Shown here piece after piece: positions 9,646-19,360 of a DNA stretch of 64,000 nt (its first letter is position 1; each line of letters opens with the position of its first letter). The DNA is taken from positions 124,001 through 188,000 of the forward strand of contig JAJDUL010000035.1 of the NCBI GenBank assembly GCA_022826685.1, in the 5' to 3' direction. The notes under the pieces are model-generated. The model did no database searches, had not been told where the DNA came from, and was given only the letters and a program-made list of their open reading frames with translations. Both the position numbers and the translations under genes were made by a program. The DNA is from Gemmatimonadota bacterium (GTDB lineage: Bacteria; Gemmatimonadota; Gemmatimonadetes; Palauibacterales; Palauibacteraceae).

Positions 9646-10781
9646 GCGCACCTCACGTAGTGGAGGTGTTCCCGCACGTCGTCGCGCAGGTAGCTCCGTT
9701 GCGGGCCGTCGGCGTCGCTCCGGTAACGGCGGTAGGGCCGGGCGTGGAACTCGTAGCTGTCCGGCAGGCCGCGGTCGCGCAGCGCCCCCTCGATGGCGGC
9801 GCGGTCCAGATGCCCCTCGTCGTTGTAGCTGAACAGGATGTGGCGTCCGTCCGCGGCTTCCAGCACCTCCCGCAGGGCGTCCGCAGCCCGGTGCTTCCGG
9901 CACCAGTCCGAGCGCTGCGCCTCGTCGGGTATGAGTCCCGTCTTTCCGCGAATCTCCGGCGGCGTGGCCCAGCCGAGCGCGAGGAGTTCGGGGATGTGAT
10001 AATACGCGGGATATTGCCGGCCGTTGTAAGGGGGGTCGAGATAGACGAGATCGACGGGACCGATGGATTGCAGGAGACGGGCGGCGGGTCCGCGGAACGC
10101 GCTGCAGGCGCCGGCTCCTTCCCGGCGCTCCGTCGGCTCGATGGGACGGAGTTCGAGCGGGCGCAGGGCGTTCGGCTGCATGGTTTTCACGAACGAGGCG
10201 TACACGCCCGTCGTGTTCGCCACCCGGTCGGCGGCCTCGATGAGCGTCGCGATCAGGAGTTGGGCCGCCGCTTCGCTGTGGGAGGACCCGCGGGTCCAGC
10301 GCTCGATCCGCGTCCGGACCCGGTCGATCTTCCGTCCGTTCTCGGGAGAGAAGTACATGCGCCCGTGCTCCCGGCCGGCGGCTCCCTCGCTCGTGTAGTG
10401 TTCGGAGATGAACCCGCGGCGGGCCGATCCCTCCCCGCCCGCGAGATCGCCGCCGTCGACATCCCCGGGATCACCGAGTTCGGTGAGCCCCTCGAGGAGG
10501 GCGCGGTAGCCGATCTCCCGCTTTCCGTTGCGGGCCGCCGCCGGAAGGAGCGAGGTGGGATACCGAGGGTGCGCATCGAGTTGGACTCGCGCGACCTGGA
10601 GGGCGTAGGACGACGCCATCAGGTCGCCCGCATGGACCTGCCAGCCGTTCTCCTTGAGCGCCGCCGACACGCTGGCGGTGCCGGCGAACGGGTCGCATGC
10701 GACGCCGGGCGTCTCCTGGAACCGGTCCACGGTCTCCAGCAGGAAGGGGACGAGCTTCGTTTTGTTCCCGAGATAGCGCAC
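9642..10781 (-). CDS. D12-class N6-adenine DNA methyltransferase, no nuclease partner nearby
   Basis: 379 residues. N-terminal MRYLGNKTKLVPFLL is the typical opening of Dam/D12 methyltransferases. Motif I reads CDPFAGTASVS near residue 30 (AdoMet binding), and catalytic motif IV is DPPY within VYLDPPYNGRQY near residue 248. The enzyme should methylate the N6 position of adenine in a specific DNA site. No restriction endonuclease gene is adjacent, so it looks like an orphan methyltransferase, for example in regulation or replication timing. It heads a three-gene unit with the aminopeptidase-like lipoprotein and the YggX-like gene, joined by GTGA and ATGA overlaps. It is divergent from waaA, 50 bases away. 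Confidence 0.88.
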   Translation of the reverse strand: MRYLGNKTKLVPFLLETVDRFQETPGVACDPFAGTASVSAALKENGWQVHAGDLMASSYALQVARVQLDAHPRYPTSLLPAAARNGKREIGYRALLEGLTELGDPGDVDGGDLAGGEGSARRGFISEHYTSEGAAGREHGRMYFSPENGRKIDRVRTRIERWTRGSSHSEAAAQLLIATLIEAADRVANTTGVYASFVKTMQPNALRPLELRPIEPTERREGAGACSAFRGPAARLLQSIGPVDLVYLDPPYNGRQYPAYYHIPELLALGWATPPEIRGKTGLIPDEAQRSDWCRKHRAADALREVLEAADGRHILFSYNDEGHLDRAAIEGALRDRGLPDSYEFHARPYRRYRSDADGPQRSYLRDDVREHLHYVRCA

Positions 10782-10831
10782 GCGGGAGAATATGGAGACG
10801 GGATGCGGGCGAAAAGCTCCCGGGCGCGGTC

Positions 10832-12142
10832 GTGAACGCCGGGGCGCGTCTTACGGGAGCGGCGACCGGCGTCGCGCTCGCGGCGGCGCCCCTGCTTCGG
10901 CGCGCCCGGCCGGACCTCGCGCGGGCGCTCGCGGCCCGGCGCCGCTCCACCGCGGAACTCGCCGCGTGGGGGCGGAGCCGGGAGCCCGGTCCGCTCGTGT
11001 GGCTGCACGGCGCTTCCGCCGGCGAACTCCTCGGCGCGGCGCCGGCCATCCGGGGTCTGCGCGGCCCCCGGTCCGGGTTGCGCGGCGGCGCGCGGGCACA
11101 GCTCGTCGTCACGCACGGCTCGCCATCGGGCAGGGCGGCGCTCGCGTGGCTGGACCCGGATCATTCGGGCCCGCCGCCGCTCGACCGCGCGCGCGACTGC
11201 GATGCGGCGCTCGCCGCGGTGCGGCCCGGCCTGCTCGTGTTCGCGAAGCTGGACGTGTGGCCCGGACTCGTGGCCGCGGCCGGACGCGCCGGGGTGCCCG
11301 CCGCGCTCATCAACGGCACGGTCCGCGACGGGAGCCGGCGCTCCGGCGCCCTCGCCCGTCGACTCTTCCGCGCGTCGTACGCGCGGCTGGATGCGGTCGG
11401 CGCCGCAACTCCGGAGGACGCGCGGCGACTCGAAGCGCTCGGCGTCCGGCCGGAGGCGCTCGCGGTGACAGGGGACGGGGCGTTCGACCTTGTGCTCGAA
11501 CGGGCGGACCGCGCCCGTGCCGACGGCTCGGCCGCGTCTTTCGGCGAAGCGCTCGGCGTGGCGGACGGTGCGGCCCCGCGGCTCGTCGCCGGCTCCACAT
11601 GGCCCGCGGACGAACGCGCGTTGCTCGATGCCGCGGCGGCCGTGCGACGGGACGGCGGCCCGGGCTGGCAGCTCGTGATCGCGCCGCACGAGCCGACCGC
11701 CGCGCACGTCAACGCCCTCGTCGCGTTGTGCGCGGCCCGCGGGGAACGCGCCGTGCGCTGGAGCGATGCCGCCGCGGGGCCCGACGCCTCCGTCATCATC
11801 TTCGACGAAGTGGGCCGGCTTGCGGAGCTGTACGCGGCGGGCGATGCGGCCTATGTCGGCGGCGGCCTGGGCGGCACCGGGCTCCACAACGTGCTCGAGC
11901 CCGCCGCGGCCGGGGTGCCCGTCGTCTTCGGCCCGCGCCACGACCGGGCCGACGCCCGCGCCCTGGCGTCCGCAGGCGGCGGGCTCGTCTCCCCGGCCGG
12001 CGCGCTCGCGGACACCCTGACCGGGCTGGCCGACCCGCTTCGCCGCGGGCGCCACGCCCGGGCCGCCCGTGCGTTCGTCGAAGCGGGCACCGGCGCCGCC
12101 GCCCGCACGGCGGACCTGCTGCGCCCGCTCTGGCCGTCCTGA
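10832..12142 (+). CDS. waaA: 3-deoxy-D-manno-octulosonic acid (Kdo) transferase
   Basis: About 436 residues from the GTG at 10832, against roughly 420 in the family. The enzyme adds Kdo to lipid A precursors at the inner membrane, so this organism should make lipopolysaccharide. Visible hallmarks: LVWLHGASAGELLGAAP (the WxHxxSxGE motif), VFAKLDVWPGL (usually E-x-D-x-W-P), INGTVRDGS, the AGSTWPADE start of the C-terminal Rossmann domain, and GGGLGGTGLHNVLEPAAAGVPVVFGPR, the nucleotide-sugar-binding signature. In FAKLDVWP the first acidic residue of the usual E-x-D-x-W-P pattern is replaced by lysine. The frame extends upstream, but the GTG is the first start ahead of a plausible membrane-associated N-terminus. 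The start is uncertain. Confidence 0.88.
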   Translation: MNAGARLTGAATGVALAAAPLLRRARPDLARALAARRRSTAELAAWGRSREPGPLVWLHGASAGELLGAAPAIRGLRGPRSGLRGGARAQLVVTHGSPSGRAALAWLDPDHSGPPPLDRARDCDAALAAVRPGLLVFAKLDVWPGLVAAAGRAGVPAALINGTVRDGSRRSGALARRLFRASYARLDAVGAATPEDARRLEALGVRPEALAVTGDGAFDLVLERADRARADGSAASFGEALGVADGAAPRLVAGSTWPADERALLDAAAAVRRDGGPGWQLVIAPHEPTAAHVNALVALCAARGERAVRWSDAAAGPDASVIIFDEVGRLAELYAAGDAAYVGGGLGGTGLHNVLEPAAAGVPVVFGPRHDRADARALASAGGGLVSPAGALADTLTGLADPLRRGRHARAARAFVEAGTGAAARTADLLRPLWPS

Positions 12143-12161
12143 CCCGCGGCCGAAGACGCTG

Positions 12162-12380
12162 CTAGCGCCGCTCCGCCCAGAGCTTCGGGCCGAACACGAA
12201 CCAGAGCACGCTGCCGACGATGGGGCAGAGGAAGATCACGGCGACCCACAGCGTCTTCTCTCGCCTCGGCGCCGTGGAAAGCGCGGTAATGCCGGTCGCC
12301 CACAGGTTCAGGGCCACGAGGAGGGCCACGAGCACGAGGCGCATATCCAGCGCCGCCGCCCAGTCCAGCACGGCGTTCAT
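12162..12380 (-). CDS. Small membrane protein with phospholipase D nuclease N-terminal (PLDNc) type domain
   Basis: 72 residues, two membrane helices. The second half, EKTLWVAVIFLCPIVGSVLWFVFGPK, matches the PLDc_N pattern found at the N-terminus of cardiolipin synthases and as free-standing small proteins (W-x-x-x-I-x-x-x-P-x-x-G-x-x-x-Y/W). There is no phosphodiesterase domain, so it cannot itself be a lipase. Its ATG overlaps the stop of the upstream ABC exporter (ATGA), indicating translational coupling and perhaps a role with that transporter. Convergent with waaA. Confidence 0.75.
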   Translation of the reverse strand: MNAVLDWAAALDMRLVLVALLVALNLWATGITALSTAPRREKTLWVAVIFLCPIVGSVLWFVFGPKLWAERR

Positions 12381-14269
12381 GCGGCGGCCGTCGGCTTCTG
12401 GAACTGCAGGCGGTGGAGCTGCGCGTAGAGGCCGCCGCGCTCGAGCAGCGTGTCGTGCGTGCCGGATTCGCTGATGCGTCCGTGGTGAAGCACGAGGATG
12501 CGGTCGGCCCCGCGGATGGTGGAGAGCCGGTGCGCGATGACGAGGCTCGTCCGTCCCTCCATCAGCCGCTCCAGCGCCGCCTGGATCTCCGCCTCGATCT
12601 CCGAGTCCACCGAACTCGTCGCCTCGTCCAGGAGCAGGATGGGCGGATCCCCCGCGAGCGCGCGGGCGAAGGACACCAGCTGGCGCTCGCCGACCGACAG
12701 GTTCCCGCCCCGCTCGCTCAGCGGCTCGTCGTACTTCTTCGGCAGCCGCGCGAGGTGCCGGTCGACCCCGACCTGGCGAGCCGCCTCCCGGATCTCATCC
12801 CGCCCCACCGCCTCGCGATCGAGCGCGATGTTGTCCGCGGCGGAGCCCGAGAAGAGATAGACGTCCTGCAGCACGAGGCCCATCCGGTGCCGGAGGTCGG
12901 CGAGCCGGAGTTCCCGGATGTCGACCCCGTCGAGCAGAATGCGCCCGCGCTGCGGCTCGTAGAAGCGCATGAGGAGGCTGAACAGCGTCGTCTTGCCCGC
13001 TCCCGTCGCTCCGACGACCGCGAGCCGCTGCCCCGGCTCCGCCGTGAAGCTGATGCCGCGCAGCACCCAGCCGTCATCCGGCGCGTCCTCGTCGAGCCGC
13101 CCCTCCGCCCCTTCCCAGGCCGCGGCGTGGGCCAGGGCGGGCGTCGTGACCCCCGCCGCATCCTCCTCCGGCGACAGATACCGGAACCAGACGTCCTCGA
13201 ACTCGATGCGGCCCTTCACCTCCGCAGGAAGATCGGTTGGATCCACCGGGTCCTCGATCCCCGGCGCCTCGTCCAGGAGCCGGAAGATCCGCTCCGAACT
13301 CGCCATCGCGCCCTGCAGGATGTTGTACTTCTCGGACAAGTCCTGGATGGGGCGGAAGAACCGTTTCGCGTACTGCAGGAAGGCCGCGATGACCCCGATC
13401 GTGACCGTCCCCTCGAGGGCCTGGTTGCCTCCGTACCAGATAATGAGCGCGAGCGCGACGGACGCGAGCACTTCGATGACGGGGAAGAAGAGCGCGTAGT
13501 ACGTGATCGAGCGCAGGTGGGCCTCGAGATAGTCATCGTTGACCTTGCCGAACCAGCGCGTGGCCGTCCGCTCCTGCCGGAACAGCTGCACGACGCGCAC
13601 CCCGGTGATCCGTTCCTGCAGGAAGGCGTTGATGCGGGCGAGCCGGATCCTGATGTCGCGGTATGCCTCGCGAACCTTCTTCCGGAAGAGCCAGGCGGCC
13701 ACGAACACGAGGGGGAGGACCGCGAACGTCACCAGGGCGAGCCGCCAATCCATCACGAGCATGGCGATCATGATGAAGGCGACCGTGAAGACGTCCCCGA
13801 AGATCGTGACGACCCCGGAGGTGAACATCTCGTTCAGGACCTCGACGTCGCTCGTGAGCCGCGTCATCAGGCGTCCCACCGGGTTCCGGTCGAAGTACGC
13901 GAGCCGGAGGCGCTGCAGGTGCCGGAAGATCTCCTGCCTCAGGTCGACCATCACGTTCTGCCCGATCCACGTGGTCAGGATCGTGCGCCCGTACTCCAGA
14001 AGTCCGGAGAGGATGAGCGAGACGAAGAAGAGGATCGCGAGGTTGCGGATGGCGCCGAAATCGCCGTCCGGGATCGCGTGGTCGATGACCTCCATCGTCA
14101 GCCAGGGGCCGACGAGCGCGAGGCCCGAGGCAGCCACGAGCATCAGCACGGCGATCGCGACCCTGCCCCGGTACGGCCGCAGGTACGCGAGCAGCCGCTT
14201 CATGAGGCGGGCGTCGTACGCCTTCCCGAGCGCTTCTTCTTCCTGGAGGGGACCGTCCGGCGCTTGCAT
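12377..14269 (-). CDS. ABC exporter, fused permease and ATP-binding domain (MsbA/multidrug type)
   Basis: About 630 residues. The N-terminal half is a six-helix ABC exporter membrane domain (for example VAIAVLMLVAASGLALVGPWLTMEVIDHAIP). The nucleotide-binding domain carries Walker A GATGAGKTT near residue 421, the signature LSVGERQ near 523 and Walker B LLLDEATSSVD. The A-loop FRYLSP is separated from the next strand (WVLRGISF) by an unusual insertion of about 35 acidic residues. It probably works as a homodimer exporting lipid or hydrophobic compounds. Its place beside waaA is compatible with lipopolysaccharide precursor flipping, but that is inference. I took ATG 14269 (MQAPDGPLQ); ATGs at 14336 and 14339 would add about 22 residues and crowd the divergent uvrA promoter. 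Confidence 0.88.
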   Translation of the reverse strand: MQAPDGPLQEEEALGKAYDARLMKRLLAYLRPYRGRVAIAVLMLVAASGLALVGPWLTMEVIDHAIPDGDFGAIRNLAILFFVSLILSGLLEYGRTILTTWIGQNVMVDLRQEIFRHLQRLRLAYFDRNPVGRLMTRLTSDVEVLNEMFTSGVVTIFGDVFTVAFIMIAMLVMDWRLALVTFAVLPLVFVAAWLFRKKVREAYRDIRIRLARINAFLQERITGVRVVQLFRQERTATRWFGKVNDDYLEAHLRSITYYALFFPVIEVLASVALALIIWYGGNQALEGTVTIGVIAAFLQYAKRFFRPIQDLSEKYNILQGAMASSERIFRLLDEAPGIEDPVDPTDLPAEVKGRIEFEDVWFRYLSPEEDAAGVTTPALAHAAAWEGAEGRLDEDAPDDGWVLRGISFTAEPGQRLAVVGATGAGKTTLFSLLMRFYEPQRGRILLDGVDIRELRLADLRHRMGLVLQDVYLFSGSAADNIALDREAVGRDEIREAARQVGVDRHLARLPKKYDEPLSERGGNLSVGERQLVSFARALAGDPPILLLDEATSSVDSEIEAEIQAALERLMEGRTSLVIAHRLSTIRGADRILVLHHGRISESGTHDTLLERGGLYAQLHRLQFQKPTAAA

Positions 14270-14344
14270 GCCCCATAGTACGAACTCGCCGCCTGCGGTC
14301 CAATCAGGTTGGCGCGCCCCGTCGCCGCCGGCCATCATGCTCCC

Positions 14345-17224
14345 ATGAGCGACCGGATCCGGGTCCGAGGCGCCCGGCAGCACAACCTCAAGGGCATCGA
14401 CATCGACATCGAGCGTGGGGCTTTCACCGTCCTCACGGGGCCCTCAGGTTCGGGAAAATCCAGCCTCGCCTTCGACACGATCTACGCCGAGGGACAGCGG
14501 CGTTACATCGAGTCGCTCTCCACCTACGCCAAGCAGTTTCTCGAGCGGATGCCGAAGCCCGACGTCGATCTCGTCGAGGGCGTGAGTCCCTCCGTCGCCA
14601 TCGACCAGAGCAACCGGGTGCAGTCGAGCCGCTCCACCGTCGGCACGATCACGGAGGTCTACGACTACCTGAGGCTCCTGTGGGCGCGCGTCGGGACGAC
14701 CGTGTGTCCGGAGTGCGGGCGTTCCGTCGTGCCGGACACCGTGACGTCGGCCACCGACGCCCTCCTCGAGTCCGGTCCGAAGACGCGGCTCGCCATCGCC
14801 TTCCCCATTCCCCGCGAAGAGCGCAGGAACGGCGAGAGGGTGGTGAAGAACCTCCGGGCGCGGGGGTACGTCCGCGTCCTCGCCGACGGTCGCGAACTCT
14901 ATCTGCCGGACATCGACCTGGAGGAGGAGGAAGGGGAAGGGGACGAGGTTCGGGCGTTGACGCGGGCCCGCGAGGCGCTCGTGATCGTGGACCGGGTCGG
15001 ATCCCGCGCGGAGGACCGCGAACGGATCGCGGATTCGCTCGCCGCGGCCTTTGCCGAGGGGAGGGGCGCCGCCGTCGCGCTCCTCTGGCGGGACGGGGCC
15101 GGGGCACCCGAGCGCCGCGACTTCGAAGAGGCCCATCGCTGCGGACCCTGCGGCCTGGCGTTTCCGCAGCCCACCCCCCAGCTGTTCAGCTTCAACAGCC
15201 CCGCCGGAGCGTGCGACACCTGCACGGGCTTCGGCGCCGTGCTCGAGTACTCCCCCCAACTCATCGTTCCCGACCCGGGCCGTTCGCTGGACGAAGGCGC
15301 CCTCGATCCATGGTCGAAGCCCCGTTACCGGCGCGAGCGCGCGCGCCTGAGAGAGTTCGCCGCCGCCTCCGGACTCGACGCGTCCCTCCCGTGGGAGGCG
15401 CTTCCCGACGAAAGCCGCGACGTCCTGTTGAACGGGGGAGAGTACGCGGGGAAACGCTTCCGGGGCGTCATCCCCTTTCTCCGCTCGAAGGAAAAGAAGC
15501 GGTACAAGGCGTACATCCGCGTCTTTCTGCGCCAGTATCAGCTTCCCGAGCGGTGTTCCGAATGCGACGGCTACCGCCTGAAGTCCGAGTCGCTGAACGT
15601 CCGCGTGGGGGGGCGGCACATCGCCGAAGTCGCCCGGTGGACCGTGAAGGAGATCTCCGGCTGGCTCGCGGCAGGACTCGACCTCACCCGGTTTCAGCGC
15701 GAGGTCGCGTCGACGATCCTTCGCGAACTCGAGCACCGGACCTCGTTTCTCGAGGAAGTCGGACTCGGGTATCTGACGCTGGACCGGCAGGCCCGATCCC
15801 TCTCCGGGGGGGAGATGCAGAGGATCCGCCTCGCGAGCTGTCTCGGGAGCCGGCTCGTCAGCACGCTCTACGTCCTCGACGAACCCACGATCGGTCTTCA
15901 TCCGCATGATATTTATGCGTTCACCGGCGTCCTCGAGCGGCTCGCGAGCCGCGGGAACACCGTCCTCGTCGTCGAGCACGAGCCGTCGGTGCTGGAGAGG
16001 GCCGACCGCATCGTCGAACTCGGACCGGGGGCCGGGGAGCAGGGCGGCGAGATCGTGTTCGAGGGCGGCTGGGACGACATCCTCACCTCGGGGACCGGCA
16101 CGGGAGAGGCCCTCGCGCGGAGGGCGGCCGCCGCCGGGCGGGGCGCGTCACCGTCGGGTGGCGGTCCCCGACTCGTCCTGCGCGGCGCGCGCCTGCACAA
16201 CGTGCGGGGCGTGGATGTGGCGATTCCGCTGGGCTCGCTCACGCTCGTCACCGGCGTCTCGGGCTCCGGGAAGTCGACGCTCATCCGCGGCGTGCTGTAC
16301 CACGCCCTCGAACGGGAGATCACAGACCGCTCCTCCGCCAAGCCGCACCTGGGCGAGCCCGCCGGCGCCTGGGACCGGCTCGAAGGCGCGGAGTTCCTGG
16401 AGGACGTCGTGCTCGTCGACCAGCGGCCGATCGGCCGCACGCCGCGCTCGAACCCGGCGACCTACATCGGAGCCTTCACGGCGCTGCGGAACGCCTACGC
16501 CGCCGTGCCGGAGGCCCGCTCCCGCGGATACGAGGCGGGGTACTTCTCCTTCAATCGTCCCGGCGGGCGCTGCGAGCGCTGCAAGGGCGCGGGGGAGGAG
16601 ACGGTGGAGATGGTCTTCCTGGCCGATGTCTCCGTGCCCTGCGAGGCGTGCGGGGGGTCGCGCTACCGTCCCGAGGTGCTCGAAATCGAGATCCGTGGCC
16701 GCTCGATCCGCGACGCCCTCGACATGACCGTGGACGAAGCGATTCGCTTCTTCATCCGGCACGACCGTCTCGGAGCGCGGCTGTGGCAGCTGCAACGGGT
16801 GGGTCTCGGATATCTTCGGCTCGGCCAGCCGGCCACGACGCTCTCCGGAGGGGAGGCGCAGCGCCTCAAGATCGCGCGGGAACTCGCGCGGCGGGGAGGC
16901 AGGGGCCGCAGGCTGTACATCCTCGACGAGCCGACCGTCGGTTTGGGAGTGGCGGAAGTCGGCACGCTCGTCGCGGTGCTGCGTGAACTCGTGGGCGAGG
17001 GGCACGCCGTCGTCGTGGTCGAACACAATCTCGATGTCGTCGCGGAAGCCGACTGGGTCATCGACATGGGGCCCGGGCTGGCGGAGGACGGAGGCCGCAT
17101 CGTGGCGGCGGGTCCGCCCGCCGTCATCGCGGAGTCGGAGGCCTCGCGCACGGGCGCCTTCCTCCGTGCGCGGGCGGAGCGGCTCGGGCTCGATGCGGCC
17201 GTCGCCGGCGCGGGGTCGGCGTGA
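14345..17224 (+). CDS. uvrA: Excinuclease ABC subunit A (UvrA)
   Basis: 959 residues, the usual length. UvrA recognises bulky DNA lesions and loads UvrB in nucleotide excision repair. Two ABC ATPase modules are seen: Walker [10 protein letters not shown] near residue 32 and GVSGSGKST near 637, with signatures [17 protein letters not shown] and [15 protein letters not shown]. Zinc-module cysteines occur in CPECG, CGPCG and CDTC in the first half, and in CERC plus CEACGGSRY in the second. The [20 protein letters not shown] segment is diagnostic for UvrA. The central stretch [20 protein letters not shown] differs from the E. coli form, so a UvrA paralogue is possible, although the UvrB-interaction region appears present. 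GTGA overlap links it to the next gene. Confidence 0.93.
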   Translation: MSDRIRVRGARQHNLKGIDIDIERGAFTVLTGPSGSGKSSLAFDTIYAEGQRRYIESLSTYAKQFLERMPKPDVDLVEGVSPSVAIDQSNRVQSSRSTVGTITEVYDYLRLLWARVGTTVCPECGRSVVPDTVTSATDALLESGPKTRLAIAFPIPREERRNGERVVKNLRARGYVRVLADGRELYLPDIDLEEEEGEGDEVRALTRAREALVIVDRVGSRAEDRERIADSLAAAFAEGRGAAVALLWRDGAGAPERRDFEEAHRCGPCGLAFPQPTPQLFSFNSPAGACDTCTGFGAVLEYSPQLIVPDPGRSLDEGALDPWSKPRYRRERARLREFAAASGLDASLPWEALPDESRDVLLNGGEYAGKRFRGVIPFLRSKEKKRYKAYIRVFLRQYQLPERCSECDGYRLKSESLNVRVGGRHIAEVARWTVKEISGWLAAGLDLTRFQREVASTILRELEHRTSFLEEVGLGYLTLDRQARSLSGGEMQRIRLASCLGSRLVSTLYVLDEPTIGLHPHDIYAFTGVLERLASRGNTVLVVEHEPSVLERADRIVELGPGAGEQGGEIVFEGGWDDILTSGTGTGEALARRAAAAGRGASPSGGGPRLVLRGARLHNVRGVDVAIPLGSLTLVTGVSGSGKSTLIRGVLYHALEREITDRSSAKPHLGEPAGAWDRLEGAEFLEDVVLVDQRPIGRTPRSNPATYIGAFTALRNAYAAVPEARSRGYEAGYFSFNRPGGRCERCKGAGEETVEMVFLADVSVPCEACGGSRYRPEVLEIEIRGRSIRDALDMTVDEAIRFFIRHDRLGARLWQLQRVGLGYLRLGQPATTLSGGEAQRLKIARELARRGGRGRRLYILDEPTVGLGVAEVGTLVAVLRELVGEGHAVVVVEHNLDVVAEADWVIDMGPGLAEDGGRIVAAGPPAVIAESEASRTGAFLRARAERLGLDAAVAGAGSA

Positions 17225-18267
17225 CCGCAGCGGGCGCGCCGCGCGTCTCCATCCTCCTGCCGTGCCGGGACGCCGAACCGTTCCTCGGCGCGTGCATCGA
17301 GAGTCTCGCCGCACAGTCCGAGCCGCGTTTCGAGGTGCTCGCGCTCGACGACGGTTCGAGAGATGGCACCGGGTCGCTGCTCCGGGCGTGGGCGGAACGG
17401 GACGGTCGCGTCCGCCTCGTCGAGCGCGACGGTTCGGGGATCGTCGCGGCGCTGCGCCGGCTGTCCGGCGAGGCGCGAGCGCCGCTCCTCGCCCGCATGG
17501 ACGCCGACGACATCACGCACCCCGACCGGCTGGCCGCGCAACTCCGCCTCCTGGCCCGGCGCCCCGGCATCGCCGCGTGCGGCACCGGGGTCCGCTACTT
17601 CCCCCGGCCCCGGCGCGGCTCGGGCTATCTACGCTACGAGCGCTGGATCAACGGGCTCACCGAACCCGCCGCGGTCGAGCGGGATCTGTTCGTCGAATGT
17701 CCGATCGCCCACCCCACCTTGATGGTGCGGCGCGACGCCTTCGAGGCCGTCGGCGGCTACCGCGACACCGGCGGACCGGAGGACTACGACCTCATCCTGC
17801 GGCTGTCCGCGGCGGGCTGCCGCATGACGAACGTGCCGCAGATCCTCCACGAGTGGCGGCTGGGTCCGCACCGGCTGTCGGAGCTGTCGGACCGCTACGG
17901 CCCCGACGCCTTCCGGCGTCTGAAGATCGCGTACCTCGCGAACGGCCGCATACCGGAGGGACGGCCGCTCGTGATCTGGGGCGCCGGCAGGGTCGGCAAG
18001 GCTTTCGCGCGCGGCTGGCTCGAACGGGGCGGCCCCGCGGGTCGCGCGCGCCCGGTGGAGGCGTTCGTGGATCTGGACCCCCGCAAGATCGGGCAAAGCA
18101 TCCACGGAGCCGTCGTCCTCCGCCCCGAGGATCTCCCGGCGTTCGGTGCGCCCGCCCGCCCGTACATGCTCCTCGCGGTGGGGACGCCCGGCGCCCGGAG
18201 CGAGATCCGGGAGGCGCTGGAGGCGCTGGGTTATCAGGAGATCGAGGATTACCGGGCCGTGGCCTGA
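17221..18267 (+). CDS. Family 2 glycosyltransferase with an extra C-terminal Rossmann-like domain
   Basis: 348 residues from a GTG overlapping the uvrA stop. The GT-A domain starts VSILLPCRDAEPFLGACIESLAAQS, followed by LALDDGSRDGT and the metal/nucleotide-sugar motif ARMDADD near residue 99. GGPEDYDLILRL later carries the acceptor-side ED motif. After about residue 240 a second domain begins with VIWGAGRVGKAFARGW and ends near the C-terminus, resembling a nucleotide-binding Rossmann half. That arrangement is found in some GT2 proteins of unknown pathway. The substrate is unknown. No polysaccharide cluster surrounds it, and its coupling to a DNA repair gene is probably incidental. Confidence 0.85.
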   Translation: MTAAGAPRVSILLPCRDAEPFLGACIESLAAQSEPRFEVLALDDGSRDGTGSLLRAWAERDGRVRLVERDGSGIVAALRRLSGEARAPLLARMDADDITHPDRLAAQLRLLARRPGIAACGTGVRYFPRPRRGSGYLRYERWINGLTEPAAVERDLFVECPIAHPTLMVRRDAFEAVGGYRDTGGPEDYDLILRLSAAGCRMTNVPQILHEWRLGPHRLSELSDRYGPDAFRRLKIAYLANGRIPEGRPLVIWGAGRVGKAFARGWLERGGPAGRARPVEAFVDLDPRKIGQSIHGAVVLRPEDLPAFGAPARPYMLLAVGTPGARSEIREALEALGYQEIEDYRAVA

Positions 18268-19334
18268 TCGTCGAGCACTTCCCACGTCACGTCATCGAAC
18301 TCGCGCAACAGGTCCGCGCCGTATGCGGAAGACGGGGTCTGGAAGCCCGGCTTGAAGTCTCTCGCGAGCGCGCGTCCCGCGATGGCGATGCCCGCCGTCG
18401 CGGTGAAGCCGTAGGGGTCCGGTACCCGCACGCGTGCCGCGACCCGCCTCCCCTCCGCGTCTTCGATCTCCGCGACCAGAATCCCGTGCGCCGTCCGGCG
18501 CGCCGATTCGCTCGGTCCCTCCGGCGCACGGTCGAGGAGGCGGTTCAGCACCGCCTTCCCCATCCGTCCGGCGAGCAGCGGGCCGAAGCTGCGGAGGATC
18601 TTCGTGAGGCGCACGAAGGAGCGAGTCGCCTGAAGGTAGGTCTCGATATTCGGTATGCCGGTGGAATGAAACGCCGTGGACACATCGCCCAGCACGCCGA
18701 CGAGCGCGGCGCGCGGGGGAGGCCCGAAGTCGAACGCGTGGCGCAGTTCACCGGGTCGCACTGTCGCCAGCGCGCCGTCGCGCCGGACCCGGAAGTGCCC
18801 GATCGCCTGGGCGACCGTCCGCATGGTGCCGCGGGAGGCGCCGCTGCGGGCCGCGAGGCCCAGCCTGAGAGTGCGGCCGCCGGGATGCCGCTTGGCGAGG
18901 TCCGCGATGAGGCAGTCGCTCGGGACGACGTCGAACCCGACGCCCGGCATGACCATGATGCCCGCCCCGGCGGCCTCCGCCCCGCGCGCGGCCAGCGTCT
19001 CGAACACATCGATCTCTCCGGTGATGTCGAGATAGTGCGTGCCCGTCCTCACGCAGGCGTCGTACATCGGGAGGGCCGTGCGCGAAAACGGGCCCGCGCA
19101 GTGGAGGACGACGGCAACATCCTCCAGCGCGCCGGCCAGCGCATCCGGGCGGTCCAGCCCCAAGGCCCGGGTCTCCAGACCGCGCGCCGCGGGGGCCGCC
19201 GACGGGAGCGCGGCGAGCTTCTCCGGGTCCCGGCCGCCGGCAACGGGCCTCACGCCCGACCGAAGGGCCTCGGCGACGGCGAGCCGCCCGGTATATCCCG
19301 TGGCGCCGTAGATGAGCAGTTTCGATTCTCGCAT
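18249..19334 (-). CDS. Saccharopine dehydrogenase-like NAD(P)-binding protein (trans-acting enoyl reductase type)
   Basis: 361 residues. N-terminal MRESKLLIYGATGYTGRLAVAEAL is a Rossmann dinucleotide fold with the GATGYTG motif. VLHCAGPFSRTALPMYDACVRTGTHYLDITGE is highly typical of the saccharopine dehydrogenase/trans-acting enoyl reductase group, where family members reduce enoyl groups in lipid synthesis or have unknown substrates. There is no lysine-pathway neighbour, so true saccharopine dehydrogenase is unlikely. Its last 19 bases overlap the convergent glycosyltransferase gene. Start at ATG 19334. Confidence 0.85.
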   Translation of the reverse strand: MRESKLLIYGATGYTGRLAVAEALRSGVRPVAGGRDPEKLAALPSAAPAARGLETRALGLDRPDALAGALEDVAVVLHCAGPFSRTALPMYDACVRTGTHYLDITGEIDVFETLAARGAEAAGAGIMVMPGVGFDVVPSDCLIADLAKRHPGGRTLRLGLAARSGASRGTMRTVAQAIGHFRVRRDGALATVRPGELRHAFDFGPPPRAALVGVLGDVSTAFHSTGIPNIETYLQATRSFVRLTKILRSFGPLLAGRMGKAVLNRLLDRAPEGPSESARRTAHGILVAEIEDAEGRRVAARVRVPDPYGFTATAGIAIAGRALARDFKPGFQTPSSAYGADLLREFDDVTWEVLDDQATAR

Positions 19335-19360
19335 GTCCCCAAACTACGGAGCGACTCGCC

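Noticed and set aside
9642-10781. Restriction-modification system
   Set aside because: Only a methyltransferase is found; neighbouring genes are a peptidase-like lipoprotein and a YggX-like protein, with no endonuclease.
12413-14278. 621-residue plus-strand frame over the ABC exporter
   Set aside because: Antisense to the ABC exporter and made of repeated Arg/Glu/Asp/His patterns typical of shadow translations.
18249-19334. Lysine biosynthesis saccharopine dehydrogenase
   Set aside because: The GATGYTG and ITGE motifs fit the enoyl reductase-like subgroup, and no lysine genes surround it.
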